DNA from: Lachnospiraceae bacterium
Lineage (GTDB): Bacteria > Bacillota_A > Clostridia > Lachnospirales > Lachnospiraceae
Assembly: GCA_017391465.1 (NCBI GenBank)
Contig: JAFOYH010000132.1
Coordinates: 1-18,070 of the forward strand
Length of the DNA: 18,070 nucleotides
Reading direction: 5' to 3'
The notes beneath the pieces are model-generated. The model saw only the letters and a program-made list of their open reading frames with translations. It was not told where the DNA came from and did no database searches. Position numbers and translations under genes: made by a program. Below, in pieces: positions 9,080 through 15,661 of the stretch. The number at the start of each line of letters is the position of its first letter. Position 1 is the stretch's first letter.

Positions 9080-10237
9080 TTAACCCTCCTGTTTTTTGCG
9101 TCTTGGAGGCTTTGGCCCCATAAACTCATATAAATAAGTCTTGATCATACCATTATAAATTTTTCGATTCTTGTCTGCTTTTTTTCCTATGTATTTCTCT
9201 GTCTGATCATAGGATGTCAACACAAAGCAGGACCATGAATCCAGACGTTTAAATGCCTCACCGATCTGTGTATATAATTCAGGCAAAGCTTCTCTTTCTT
9301 CGAGTCGCTCACCATATGGCGGATTGGTGATCACAAAGCCATATTTCTTCGGATGATTTAATGCACTAACGGGTCTCTGCTGCAAATGAATCAGATGATC
9401 CACGCCTGCATCAATGGCATTCTGTCTGGCATTGCGAATCACATCGCCATCAATATCATATCCCTGAATATCCATATCAACGTCATCACGAATAAGGTCA
9501 TTGGCTTCCGTAATGGCATCATACCAGTTTTTCATTGGCAAAATATTCTTCCATGCTTCCGCAGTAAATTCACGATTCATCCCTGGTGCAATATTCGCTC
9601 CAATCATCGCTGCCTCTATTGGGAATGTTCCACTGCCACAAAACGGATCTACTAAAATTCGATCTTTATTCCATGGCGAAAGCATAATAATTGCTGCAGC
9701 CAGCGTTTCTGAAACCGGTGCTTTACTTGTCATTTTTCGATATCCACGTTTATGTAATGAATCGCCGGAAGTATCTAATGCAATCGTCACTTCATCTTTA
9801 AAAATAAACACTCGCAATGGATATTCCGCACCATCTTCTTTAAACCAATCCAAACGATAGGTCTGTTTTAAGCGTTCAACAATGGCTTTTTTAACAATTG
9901 ACTGAATATCCGAACTGCTGAACAATTTACTTTTCGTTGTCGACGCTTTTTTTACCCAGAACTTTCCATCCGAAGGCAAATATTCTTCCCATGGAAGCGC
10001 CTTTGTCTGTTCAAAAAGTTCATCAAAGGTATACGCTTTAAATCTTCCAACCGTTAAAAGCACACGCTCAGCTGTGCGCAAAAAAACATTTGCACGCGCG
10101 ATGGCCAATGCATCCCCGCGAAAAGACACACGGCCATCTTCTACACGCACAATTTCATATCCCAAATTTAAAATTTCTCGTTTTAATATCGATTCCATAC
10201 CAAAATGACATGGCGCTGTATATTCATAGAAGGTCAT
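9080..10237 (-). CDS. THUMP-domain rRNA (guanine-N2) methyltransferase, RlmL/YpsC type
   Basis: Class I SAM-dependent RNA methyltransferase of 385 residues, like B. subtilis YpsC and the first half of E. coli RlmL, which methylates guanine N2 in 23S rRNA. A THUMP RNA-binding domain spans about residues 45-155. The catalytic domain carries DPFCGSG at 197-203 (SAM binding), GYDID at 259-263 (ribose-binding acidic residue) and NPPY at 305-308 (active site for amino-group methylation). The ATG follows AAAGGAG. It is the first gene of the presumed four-gene transcript from the promoter at 10270-10298. The exact modified base is inferred from the family. Confidence 0.9.
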   Translation of the reverse strand: MTFYEYTAPCHFGMESILKREILNLGYEIVRVEDGRVSFRGDALAIARANVFLRTAERVLLTVGRFKAYTFDELFEQTKALPWEEYLPSDGKFWVKKASTTKSKLFSSSDIQSIVKKAIVERLKQTYRLDWFKEDGAEYPLRVFIFKDEVTIALDTSGDSLHKRGYRKMTSKAPVSETLAAAIIMLSPWNKDRILVDPFCGSGTFPIEAAMIGANIAPGMNREFTAEAWKNILPMKNWYDAITEANDLIRDDVDMDIQGYDIDGDVIRNARQNAIDAGVDHLIHLQQRPVSALNHPKKYGFVITNPPYGERLEEREALPELYTQIGEAFKRLDSWSCFVLTSYDQTEKYIGKKADKNRKIYNGMIKTYLYEFMGPKPPRRKKQEG

Positions 10238-10269
10238 AAATTATCTCCTTTATTTCATTTCGTTTTTAT

Positions 10270-10298
10270 AGTATATACTCTTTCACAGGCATGAACAA
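10270..10298 (-). promoter_or_regulatory. Promoter of the methyltransferase-peptidase-rdgB-yfcE run
   Basis: TTGTTC (10293-10298), 17-base spacer, TATACT (10270-10275) on the minus strand, 33 bases before the methyltransferase start. The -35 has two mismatches. A weak AT-rich hairpin (10303-10310 with 10321-10328) just upstream may end the rhodanese transcript. Confidence 0.65.
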
Positions 10299-10357
10299 GA
10301 ACAATTTCTAAAACTCTCTATAGAAATTATGACATATATAACCATGCGTTTCATCCA

Positions 10358-10666
10358 TCACATTTTGGATACTGTCGGTCCTCGCCATAACTCCATTCCA
10401 CCCACAAGACTGAAGGTGTTATAACCCATTTCACTCAAACGCCGTCCCAGTTGAAGACTCGCTGCTCCTCGTTCACAACACAAAATCAGAATTCCGTACA
10501 TTTTCAGCAACGCCATCGTTTCATCAAATGTATCATAGGGTATGGATACCGCTCCAGGAATGTGGCATTGATCATATGCCTCTTTATCCCTGAGATCTAT
10601 AACCACCGCATTGCCTTGCCGAATATATCTTAAGACCTCCTTCTGAGATACCAGATCCAAGCTCAT
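10358..10666 (-). CDS. Single-domain rhodanese-like protein
   Basis: Small cytoplasmic sulfurtransferase-fold protein of 102 residues, the size of GlpE/PspE-type single-domain rhodaneses. It has the CH2A-like 'VIDLRDKEAYDQCHIPGAVSIP' segment (residues 22-43) and an active-site loop C-E-R-G-A-A-S beginning at Cys64, preceded by a second Cys63. The second hallmark 'GYNTFSLVGGMELWRG' closes the fold. The loop is RGAAS rather than the common RSGxR, seen in some members, so the sulfur donor is uncertain. The ATG follows GAGGTGATTCT. It appears to be transcribed alone, between the terminator at 10721-10752 and the promoter at 10270-10298. Confidence 0.88.
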   Translation of the reverse strand: MSLDLVSQKEVLRYIRQGNAVVIDLRDKEAYDQCHIPGAVSIPYDTFDETMALLKMYGILILCCERGAASLQLGRRLSEMGYNTFSLVGGMELWRGPTVSKM

Positions 10667-10720
10667 AGAATCACCTCATCCTCTATAATCCAGTATATTC
10701 CTTCAAAAACTATCTGACAC

Positions 10721-10752
10721 AAAAATACCGCAGCCAATGATCTGCTGCGGTA
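10721..10752 (-). terminator. Rho-independent terminator after the 58-residue gene
   Basis: TACCGCAGC (10726-10734) pairs with GCTGCGGTA (10744-10752), a 9-bp perfect stem with a 9-base loop, followed on the minus strand by TTTTT. It begins about 20 bases after the stop of the small gene. Confidence 0.9.
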
Positions 10753-10770
10753 CCTTGATTTTCAATTCAA

Positions 10771-10947
10771 TTATCTGCAATTTTTGGATGTGTTTCTCTC
10801 AGATGTGTTCTGAGATACACCATTCTCAGTCATACCATTTTTAGAACTGTTGCGTTCATTATTTCTGGATGTGTTCTGAGCAGAACTGTTCTGTTCATTG
10901 TTTTTGGATGTGTTGTTAGTGTTTTTTTCATTGTAATTCTTTGCCAT
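10771..10947 (-). CDS. Small Asn/Ser/Thr-rich repeat protein (possible spore protein)
   Basis: A 58-residue reading frame starting MAKNYNEKNTNN and ending NTSKNCR, not assigned to a family I recognise. About 60% of residues are Asn, Ser, Thr or Lys/Arg, with no hydrophobic core, so it is probably disordered. It contains imperfect repeats of the form NTS(K/R)NNE(Q/R)NSS, also visible in the DNA (two copies of an ACATCC..AATAATGAAC..AACAGTTCT pattern). It is credible as a gene because a strong AAGGAGG sits 7 bases before the ATG, a perfect terminator follows, and a promoter-like pair precedes it. Composition and the sigma-G-like promoter suggest a small acid-soluble or coat-associated spore protein, by inference only. 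Confidence 0.72.
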   Translation of the reverse strand: MAKNYNEKNTNNTSKNNEQNSSAQNTSRNNERNSSKNGMTENGVSQNTSERNTSKNCR

Positions 10948-10978
10948 AATAGAACCTCCTTCATAAGATTACACTCAA

Positions 10979-11008
10979 TATTATGGCTTCAATCCACAAA
11001 AACAATAC
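10979..11008 (-). promoter_or_regulatory. Sigma-G-like promoter of the 58-residue gene
   Basis: The minus strand reads GTATT (11004-11008), 18 bases, then CATAATA (10979-10985). The forespore sigma-G consensus is roughly GHATR-18-CATNNTA, so only the last -35 base differs. No good TTGACA-17-TATAAT pair is present in this 67-base gap. Short motifs occur by chance, so this is suggestive. Confidence 0.42.
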
Positions 11009-11014
11009 GTCAAA

Positions 11015-11566
11015 TTAATAGTTATATTTTCCAGTCAAAACAATTTTTCGAATATAAGAAAATGTCTTGTCTTCTCCATATTTACTGTTCATGATCAACA
11101 ATCGTTCCAGAAGTCTGCGTGAATCCGGATGAATTGTCATATACTTCCATGTCCGTTGATAATAATTTAATGCATCATTATCCGTATAGGTTTCTTTGGC
11201 ATAAATTTTAGATGCCGCCAGACGATCTACATACATCTCAATCACATACTTCATGGGCATCTTCATTCCCTGAAGCCCCTTTGATCGATCTGCCTCCAGG
11301 TCAATCCAGTATTCGTAATGGTGTTTATTACGTCCTTTATGATGCAGCCATGCTCTTGAATATCCGACCACTTCTTTTTCAGCGGCATTTGGACTTCGAT
11401 TTCCCTGATAATATAAAACACCTGTCCAAAATTCTTCCGGCGTATATTTGGACAGATCATGCAAAATTCCCTGTTTATACAAGCCTAATTTAAAACACCC
11501 CTGCATAACAAGCCATTTGTGTTCCGTAATTGTTTTCAAATGATTCCACGCATTTTTTAATGACAT
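11015..11566 (-). CDS. DUF5662 family protein
   Basis: A 183-residue soluble protein resembling the DUF5662 family of Firmicutes; function unknown. Possible metal ligands are clustered: H16, H36-D37 (HDLSKYTPEEFW), H75-H76 and H82-H83 (HHKGRNKHHYEYW). The HD pair followed by further histidines recalls HD-domain hydrolases, but I cannot show that fold. The second half is rich in Tyr and Arg. The ATG follows AGAAGGTG with 7 bases spacing. It seems to be a single-gene unit between the Fur-like gene's hairpin (11648-11682) and the small protein's promoter; a weak TTGACG-17-TGTTAC pair lies upstream. Confidence 0.82.
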   Translation of the reverse strand: MSLKNAWNHLKTITEHKWLVMQGCFKLGLYKQGILHDLSKYTPEEFWTGVLYYQGNRSPNAAEKEVVGYSRAWLHHKGRNKHHYEYWIDLEADRSKGLQGMKMPMKYVIEMYVDRLAASKIYAKETYTDNDALNYYQRTWKYMTIHPDSRRLLERLLIMNSKYGEDKTFSYIRKIVLTGKYNY

Positions 11567-11647
11567 CCATCTTCACCTTCTCTATTCTCACGTAACATTA
11601 AACTATGATTGAACCGTCAAAATTCCCTGACTTAAGCCACTCACAAC

Positions 11648-11682
11648 AAAGAGAGTGTCATCTCATCGATCACACTCTCTTT
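11648..11682 (-). terminator. Hairpin after the Fur-like gene
   Basis: AAAGAGAGTGT (11648-11658) pairs with ACACTCTCTTT (11672-11682), an 11-bp perfect stem with a 13-base loop, about 40 bases after the stop. The tail on the minus strand is only TTTGTTG, so termination may be partial. Confidence 0.7.
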
Positions 11683-11720
11683 AGGATACTCTACTTTATA
11701 AGGAAATACAACTTAAGTTT

Positions 11721-11981
11721 TTAAACAGCAGGTTTTTCGTACAACTCATTAACTACATAGCCCTGAACCCGCTGTATAGCTCCAATTTCTTCCAGAGTCA
11801 GTAACATACGGTAAACGGTAGCCTGACCAATATTCGGATCTCTTCGGCAAATCTCATAATAGATTTCCTTAAAGCCTCCGGCCTTTTTCTCGGCTATAAC
11901 TTCGACCATAAGCTTTCTCTGTTTTGTAATTCGTTTACCGCGATTTTTTAATTCTCGAATCATATCCATTGATGTCCACAT
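11721..11981 (-). CDS. Minimal Fur-like winged-helix protein without the metal/dimer domain
   Basis: An 86-residue protein that matches only the N-terminal DNA-binding domain of Fur-family repressors: 'RGKRITKQRKLMVEVI' then 'GQATVYRMLLTLEEIGAIQRV', where TVYR is the recognition-helix signature. The C-terminal half of normal Fur proteins (about 60 more residues, with His/Cys/Asp metal sites) is absent. No continuation exists in other frames before the hairpin at 11648-11682, so this looks like a true short gene and not a recent frameshift. The start is ATG at 11981, after AAAGGAAG; an upstream TTG has no site. It is transcribed divergently from the DtxR-like gene across two dyads. It may bind DNA without sensing metal, or need a partner. 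Confidence 0.8.
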   Translation of the reverse strand: MWTSMDMIRELKNRGKRITKQRKLMVEVIAEKKAGGFKEIYYEICRRDPNIGQATVYRMLLTLEEIGAIQRVQGYVVNELYEKPAV

Positions 11982-12015
11982 GTCTATCTTCCTTTCAAAA
12001 TCGCTGATAAGCAAA

Positions 12016-12033
12016 AGTTAGTTCTTTCTAACT
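12016..12033. promoter_or_regulatory. Dyad 1, candidate operator
   Basis: AGTTAG-N6-CTAACT is an 18-base inverted repeat with perfect 6-base arms, just downstream of the likely start of the Fur-like transcript. It shares the TTAG-N6-CTAA core with dyad 2, which makes a common binding protein likely. Confidence 0.6.
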
Positions 12034-12041
12034 TTGATTAT

Positions 12042-12070
12042 AGATTAGCATTAACTAACCGAAATGTCAA
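12042..12070 (-). promoter_or_regulatory. Promoter of the Fur-like gene
   Basis: TTGACA (12065-12070), 17-base spacer, TAATCT (12042-12047) on the minus strand. A better-looking TATAAT at 12037-12042 is 22 bases from that -35 and so is less likely to be used with it. Dyad 2 lies within the spacer and -10. Confidence 0.6.
12044..12059. promoter_or_regulatory. Dyad 2, candidate operator
   Basis: TTAG-N6-CTAA (12045-12058) overlaps the -10 of the Fur-like promoter; its centre is 27 bases from that of dyad 1. Its position would allow repression. The TTAG/CTAA arms resemble half-sites of DtxR-type boxes, though the spacing differs from the classic box. Confidence 0.55.
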
Positions 12071-12111
12071 GTACTGTTTTCACATTTATGGTTTTTTTTT
12101 CATTTTATTTA

Positions 12112-12120
12112 TGGTATAAT
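12112..12120 (+). promoter_or_regulatory. Extended -10 promoter of the DtxR-like gene
   Basis: TGGTATAAT is an extended -10 (TGnTATAAT) 34 bases before the GTG start. No good -35 is seen in the T-rich stretch upstream, which fits an extended -10 promoter. Confidence 0.65.
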
Positions 12121-12153
12121 GAGTGCAATATTTTTTGACAGGAGGATGAACTC

Positions 12154-12519
12154 GTGAAGATACATGAATCCGCTGAAAATTATCTCGAAACAATTCTTGT
12201 TCTCAGTAAACAGCAGCCACAGGTTCGTTCCATCGATATCGCAACAGAACTCGGTTTTTCAAAACCCAGTGTTAGTGTTGCCATGAAGAATCTCCGTGAA
12301 AACGGCTACATTCTGATGAATGAACATGGACATATATCTTTAACCGAAAGTGGTTACCAGATTGCCAATACAATTTATGAACGACATACATTATTATGCG
12401 ACTGGTTGGAACATATCGGTGTTTCCAAAGACATCGCAGAGCAGGACGCATGTAAGATTGAACATGTCCTCAGTCCTGAAACATTTGATGCAATCAAAAA
12501 ATACATTGTATCAAAATAG
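12154..12519 (+). CDS. DtxR/MntR-family metal-dependent transcriptional regulator
   Basis: The only plus-strand gene, 121 residues, length like MntR without the SH3/FeoA domain. A winged helix occupies residues about 5-70 ('VRSIDIATELGFSKPSVSVAMKNLRENGYI'). The dimer/metal domain follows with 'YERHTLLCDWLEHIGV' and 'DACKIEHVLS'. Compared with DtxR, the Cys, Glu and His of the primary metal site (C-x-x-E-H) are kept, while the N-terminal Met/Asp ligand is Asn (AENYLE). This looks closer to the iron-type DtxR site than to MntR, which has Glu at the Cys position; metal preference is an inference. Start is GTG, 8 bases after AGGAGG. Neighbours are a Fur-like gene and a riboswitch-controlled cation pump, which supports a metal-response role. 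Confidence 0.9.
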   Translation: MKIHESAENYLETILVLSKQQPQVRSIDIATELGFSKPSVSVAMKNLRENGYILMNEHGHISLTESGYQIANTIYERHTLLCDWLEHIGVSKDIAEQDACKIEHVLSPETFDAIKKYIVSK

Positions 12520-12548
12520 TCATTTCTTTTACCATAAACATTCTAACA

Positions 12549-12588
12549 AAAAATCGGGCCATCCCCAGTGAGGAAATGGCCCTTTTAT
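12549..12588. terminator. Bidirectional terminator between convergent genes
   Basis: GGGCCAT (12556-12562) pairs with ATGGCCC (12576-12582), with TCC/GGA continuing inward. TTTT follows on the plus strand and a run of seven T's on the minus strand (after GA). It serves both the DtxR-like gene and the ATPase gene. Confidence 0.9.
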
Positions 12589-12618
12589 ATTCTCTATATC
12601 ATGCTGTCTGACTGACAT

Positions 12619-15216
12619 TTATCGTTCTCGTATCATTTTTACAAGCTGAATAATTATTGTTGGAATCACTGCCAACATATAGATCATTCCGAACTGTAAA
12701 GATGTCAACGGTGCGACCATAAATAAACGTTTTAAAAATGGCACAAATAATACAAGATTCAGGAAAAACATACCTGCAACAAATGCTCCAAGACTTGCCG
12801 GATTCCCGGAAAATCCCAAATGTAAAACAGAATGTTTGCTTCTGCAATTAAATCCATGGAAAAGACGTGCTGCTGTAAGTGTTGCAAAAGCCATCGTACT
12901 TGCAAGCATAGCATCACCCTGGGACAAGCCTAAGTGGAATGCAATCATTGTCACAATGGCGATTAAACCACCCTGAAGTAAAATGTTTGTCATAAACTCA
13001 CGTGTCAGGATACCTTCTTTCGGATCACGCGGCGGATCGGACAGCAGGTCTTTTTCTGCAGGTTCCATGCCAATGGCAATGGCTGGCAGTGAGTCTGTCA
13101 ATAAGTTAATAAAAAGTAAATGTACCGGCTGGAATGGCACAGGTAATGCCATTAAAGATGTATAAAGAACACTTAAAATCCCTGCCATGTTGCCTGAAAG
13201 CAGGAACTGAATCGCATTTTTAATATTCCGATATACATTTCTTCCGTTGGCAACGGCTTTAATAATCGTCGCAAAGTTGTCATCTGTAAGAATCATTGAT
13301 GCTGCATCTTTCGATACCTCTGTACCTGTAATCCCCATAGCAACACCGATATCGGCTTTTTTCAATGCCGGTGCATCATTGACACCATCGCCTGTCATGG
13401 AAACGACATTGCCGCGTCTCTGCCATGCATCAACAATACGGATCTTATTTTCCGGTGATACACGGGCATAGACAGAAATCTGCGCAATCTTCTGATCCAG
13501 TTCTTCATCGGACATGGCATCTAATTCTGTTCCTGTCACAGATAAATCGCCATCTTCAAAAATACCAATCTGTTTTGCAATCGCTGTTGCCGTAATCTTA
13601 TGATCGCCTGTGATCATGATCGGTTTAATGCCCGCACGTTTGGCATCTGTAACAGCATCTTTCGATTCCACACGTGGTGGATCAATCATTGAGATTAAAC
13701 CAATAAAAATATAATCCTGTTCGGATTCCAACGTCAATGTTTCGTTTTCTCTGGCTTCTCGATAAGCAAATGCTAAAACGCGCAGACCATTTTCTGAAAA
13801 ATGCAAATTCTGATCCAAAATCAACTCTTTATCTGCATCTGTAATCAAACGTACACCTTCTGCTGTGTGAATACGTGTTGTACGATCAATTAAGACATCC
13901 AAAGCGCCTTTTGTCAGCAACGTCTGGATACCATCAATTTCATATTTTGTCGTCATCAATTTACGATCCGAATCAAACGGAATCTCCTCAAGACGTTTCA
14001 TAGATCCTCGTATAGCATTTTCATCTAATCCAATATTTCTGGCCATTTCAATCAATGCATATTCGGTTGGATCTCCGATACCCTTGCCATCGACAATCTC
14101 AGAATCATTTGTTAGAACCGCATCATAAATCATATAACGATCCAATACATTCTGAATGTCTAATGTTTCCGGAGCTTTTTCCTGCTGATCAATATAAATA
14201 TTCTGAACAGTCATTTTATTCTGTGTCAGTGTTCCTGTCTTGTCGGAACAAATAACAGACACACACCCAAGACTTTCAACTGCTTTCAGCTCTTTGATAA
14301 TGGCATGTTCTTTTGCCATTTTCTGTGTTCCCATTGCCTGAACAATAGTTACAATAGAACTCAATGCTTCCGGAATCGCGGCTACTGCTAACGCAACCGC
14401 AAACATAAGAGAATCTAAAATTGGCATCTTACGATACATGCTTAATGCAAATACAATCGCACAGATAATCATAATCACAATGGCAAGTTTACTGCTAAAC
14501 TGATCAAGACTGACCTGTAATGGTGTTTTTTTCTCTTTTGTAGCATTCATGAGACTGGCGATCTTACCAATTTCCGTATTCATTCCTGTGTCTGTAACAA
14601 CGACAATCGCTCGTCCATAAGTTACCAAACTGCTGGAATAAACCATGTTTATACGGTCCGCCAATGGTGTTTCCCCTTCAATGACATCTTCCGTTTTATC
14701 CACACTTGTTGATTCCCCTGTAAGCGAACTTTCATTGACCTGCAAAGAAAAACTATTCAAAACACGACCATCCGCAACAACAAGATCACCTGCTTCCAAA
14801 ATCAGAATATCACCCGGAACAACATCTTTTGACTGAACTTCAATCTTCTGTCCATCACGAATCACTTTCGCTGACGGAGACGATAGAGATTTCAAACTAT
14901 CTAAGGATTTCTCAGCTTTTTTATGCTGTACCGTTCCAAGAATGGCATTCAAAACAATCACTGCTACAATAACGATTGTACTTTCACTGTTTCCTGTCAT
15001 CATGGAGACTATAGCCGCAGCAATCAATATGATGACAAGTAAATCTGCGAACTGAGATAAAAATACTTCCAATGTACTTTTTTTCTTTCCCGCTTCCAAA
15101 ACGTTCTCTCCTTTTGTACGGAGCATTTCGGCGGCAGATTCTGAGGTATGTCCATCCTTCGTTACATGAAGCTGATCTAAGACTTCTTTCTCTGTTTTCT
15201 GATACCACATCTGCAT
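12619..15216 (-). CDS. P2-type cation-transporting ATPase, likely Mn2+ (or Ca2+/Mn2+) exporter
   Basis: Membrane pump of 865 residues of the P2A/PMR1-like group. Visible in order: N-terminal cation-ATPase domain ('TEKEVLDQLHVTKDGHTSESAAEML'), TGES at 166-169 (dephosphorylation), PEAL in the fourth membrane helix (ion site), SDKTGT with phosphorylated Asp325, TGDGVND at 608-614 (hinge), and 'NLLTDSLPA' in the sixth membrane helix (ion site Asn/Asp). By motif it would be called calcium-transporting. The Mn2+ riboswitch directly upstream argues for manganese efflux, as for known riboswitch-linked P-type pumps of Lactococcus/Streptococcus. Start is ATG at 15216 after AAGGAGG; an upstream in-frame TTG at 15240 overlaps the terminator and precedes the ribosome site. 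Transcribed alone. Confidence 0.9.
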   Translation of the reverse strand: MQMWYQKTEKEVLDQLHVTKDGHTSESAAEMLRTKGENVLEAGKKKSTLEVFLSQFADLLVIILIAAAIVSMMTGNSESTIVIVAVIVLNAILGTVQHKKAEKSLDSLKSLSSPSAKVIRDGQKIEVQSKDVVPGDILILEAGDLVVADGRVLNSFSLQVNESSLTGESTSVDKTEDVIEGETPLADRINMVYSSSLVTYGRAIVVVTDTGMNTEIGKIASLMNATKEKKTPLQVSLDQFSSKLAIVIMIICAIVFALSMYRKMPILDSLMFAVALAVAAIPEALSSIVTIVQAMGTQKMAKEHAIIKELKAVESLGCVSVICSDKTGTLTQNKMTVQNIYIDQQEKAPETLDIQNVLDRYMIYDAVLTNDSEIVDGKGIGDPTEYALIEMARNIGLDENAIRGSMKRLEEIPFDSDRKLMTTKYEIDGIQTLLTKGALDVLIDRTTRIHTAEGVRLITDADKELILDQNLHFSENGLRVLAFAYREARENETLTLESEQDYIFIGLISMIDPPRVESKDAVTDAKRAGIKPIMITGDHKITATAIAKQIGIFEDGDLSVTGTELDAMSDEELDQKIAQISVYARVSPENKIRIVDAWQRRGNVVSMTGDGVNDAPALKKADIGVAMGITGTEVSKDAASMILTDDNFATIIKAVANGRNVYRNIKNAIQFLLSGNMAGILSVLYTSLMALPVPFQPVHLLFINLLTDSLPAIAIGMEPAEKDLLSDPPRDPKEGILTREFMTNILLQGGLIAIVTMIAFHLGLSQGDAMLASTMAFATLTAARLFHGFNCRSKHSVLHLGFSGNPASLGAFVAGMFFLNLVLFVPFLKRLFMVAPLTSLQFGMIYMLAVIPTIIIQLVKMIRER

Positions 15217-15238
15217 ATTATTTCCTCCTTCATCGACC

Positions 15239-15308
15239 AAAAAAAGAGACTTTCAATGTATCTACTTAAAATCTCCAATTCTGTTTAAATAGATACATTA
15301 AAAGTCTC
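15239..15308 (-). terminator. Riboswitch expression platform: intrinsic terminator
   Basis: The 19-base arm at 15290-15308 pairs with 15246-15264 over its full length with one G-U, and TTTAAA/TTTAAG extends it further; seven T's follow (15239-15245). The upstream arm contains CTTTTAATG (15296-15304), which is also the 3' strand of the aptamer P1 helix, so the two structures exclude each other. It ends about 12 bases before the AAGGAGG of the ATPase gene. Confidence 0.9.
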
Positions 15309-15392
15309 GTAACCATTCAATTATATGGTATACATCACCAGACCTCTCGGCCGCGATTGTTGACGATGTATTTCTACTACTCCCTTTTAATG
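15296..15392 (-). promoter_or_regulatory. yybP-ykoY family manganese riboswitch aptamer
   Basis: Recognised from conserved blocks on the minus strand: GGGAGTAG right after the 5' P1 strand, CGTCAACA, and CGAGAC at the 3' side. P1 is CATTAAAAG (15384-15392) with CTTTTAATG (15296-15304), 9 bp perfect. Inside are ATACATC/GATGTAT, GGCC-GAGA-GGTC and an ACCAT/ATGGT hairpin. Members of this family bind Mn2+ and control Mn2+ exporters. Ligand-stabilised P1 would prevent the overlapping terminator, so the predicted response is ON with manganese. Confidence 0.9.
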
Positions 15393-15426
15393 AAAGTCCT
15401 CACTGACCTTCTTTAAATTTCTCTAA

Positions 15427-15455
15427 AGTATAACTTTTTTATTGTTTTATGTCAA
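15427..15455 (-). promoter_or_regulatory. Promoter of the riboswitch-ATPase transcript
   Basis: TTGACA (15450-15455), 17-base spacer, TATACT (15427-15432) on the minus strand. It places the transcript start about 30 bases before the aptamer. The stretch 15456-15531 between it and the tRNA-Arg terminator shows nothing else. Confidence 0.88.
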
Positions 15456-15531
15456 GATGGATTCTATGATCTTTTATTTCTTTGCCGTTCTTTTGGAATG
15501 TTTTTGCTTTACCGTAATTTCCTGCAAATTT

Positions 15532-15564
15532 AAAAAAGCCCCATAAGTATCTTACGAGGCTTTT
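15532..15564 (-). terminator. Terminator of tRNA-Arg
   Basis: On the minus strand AAAAGCCTCGTAAG pairs with CTTATGGGGCTTTT (14 bp including two G-U pairs, loop ATA), followed by a T run. It begins 4 bases after the tRNA. Confidence 0.9.
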
Positions 15565-15567
15565 GTA

Positions 15568-15641
15568 TGTGCGTTAGAAGATTCGAACTCCCGACCTTTT
15601 GGTCCGTAGCCAAACGCTCTATCCAGCTGAGCTAAACGCAC
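15568..15641 (-). tRNA. tRNA-Arg (ACG)
   Basis: Acceptor GTGCGTT (15635-15641) pairs with AACGCAC (15569-15575). Anticodon stem TTTGG/CCAAA holds loop CTACGGA with anticodon ACG (15605-15607), expected to be edited to ICG. The D-arm (TAGCTCAGCTGGATAGAGC) and T-loop TTCGAAT are standard. No CCA is encoded. Confidence 0.96.
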
Positions 15642-15661
15642 ATGTCTTAACAACAAAACTG

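Noticed and set aside
11583..11647. Promoter for the DUF5662 gene
   Set aside because: TTGACG-17-TGTTAC has a poor -10; too weak to list.
12599..12847. Minus-strand frame overlapping the 3' end of the ATPase gene
   Set aside because: It is a shifted frame of the ATPase; the product is Cys/Phe-rich and has no support.
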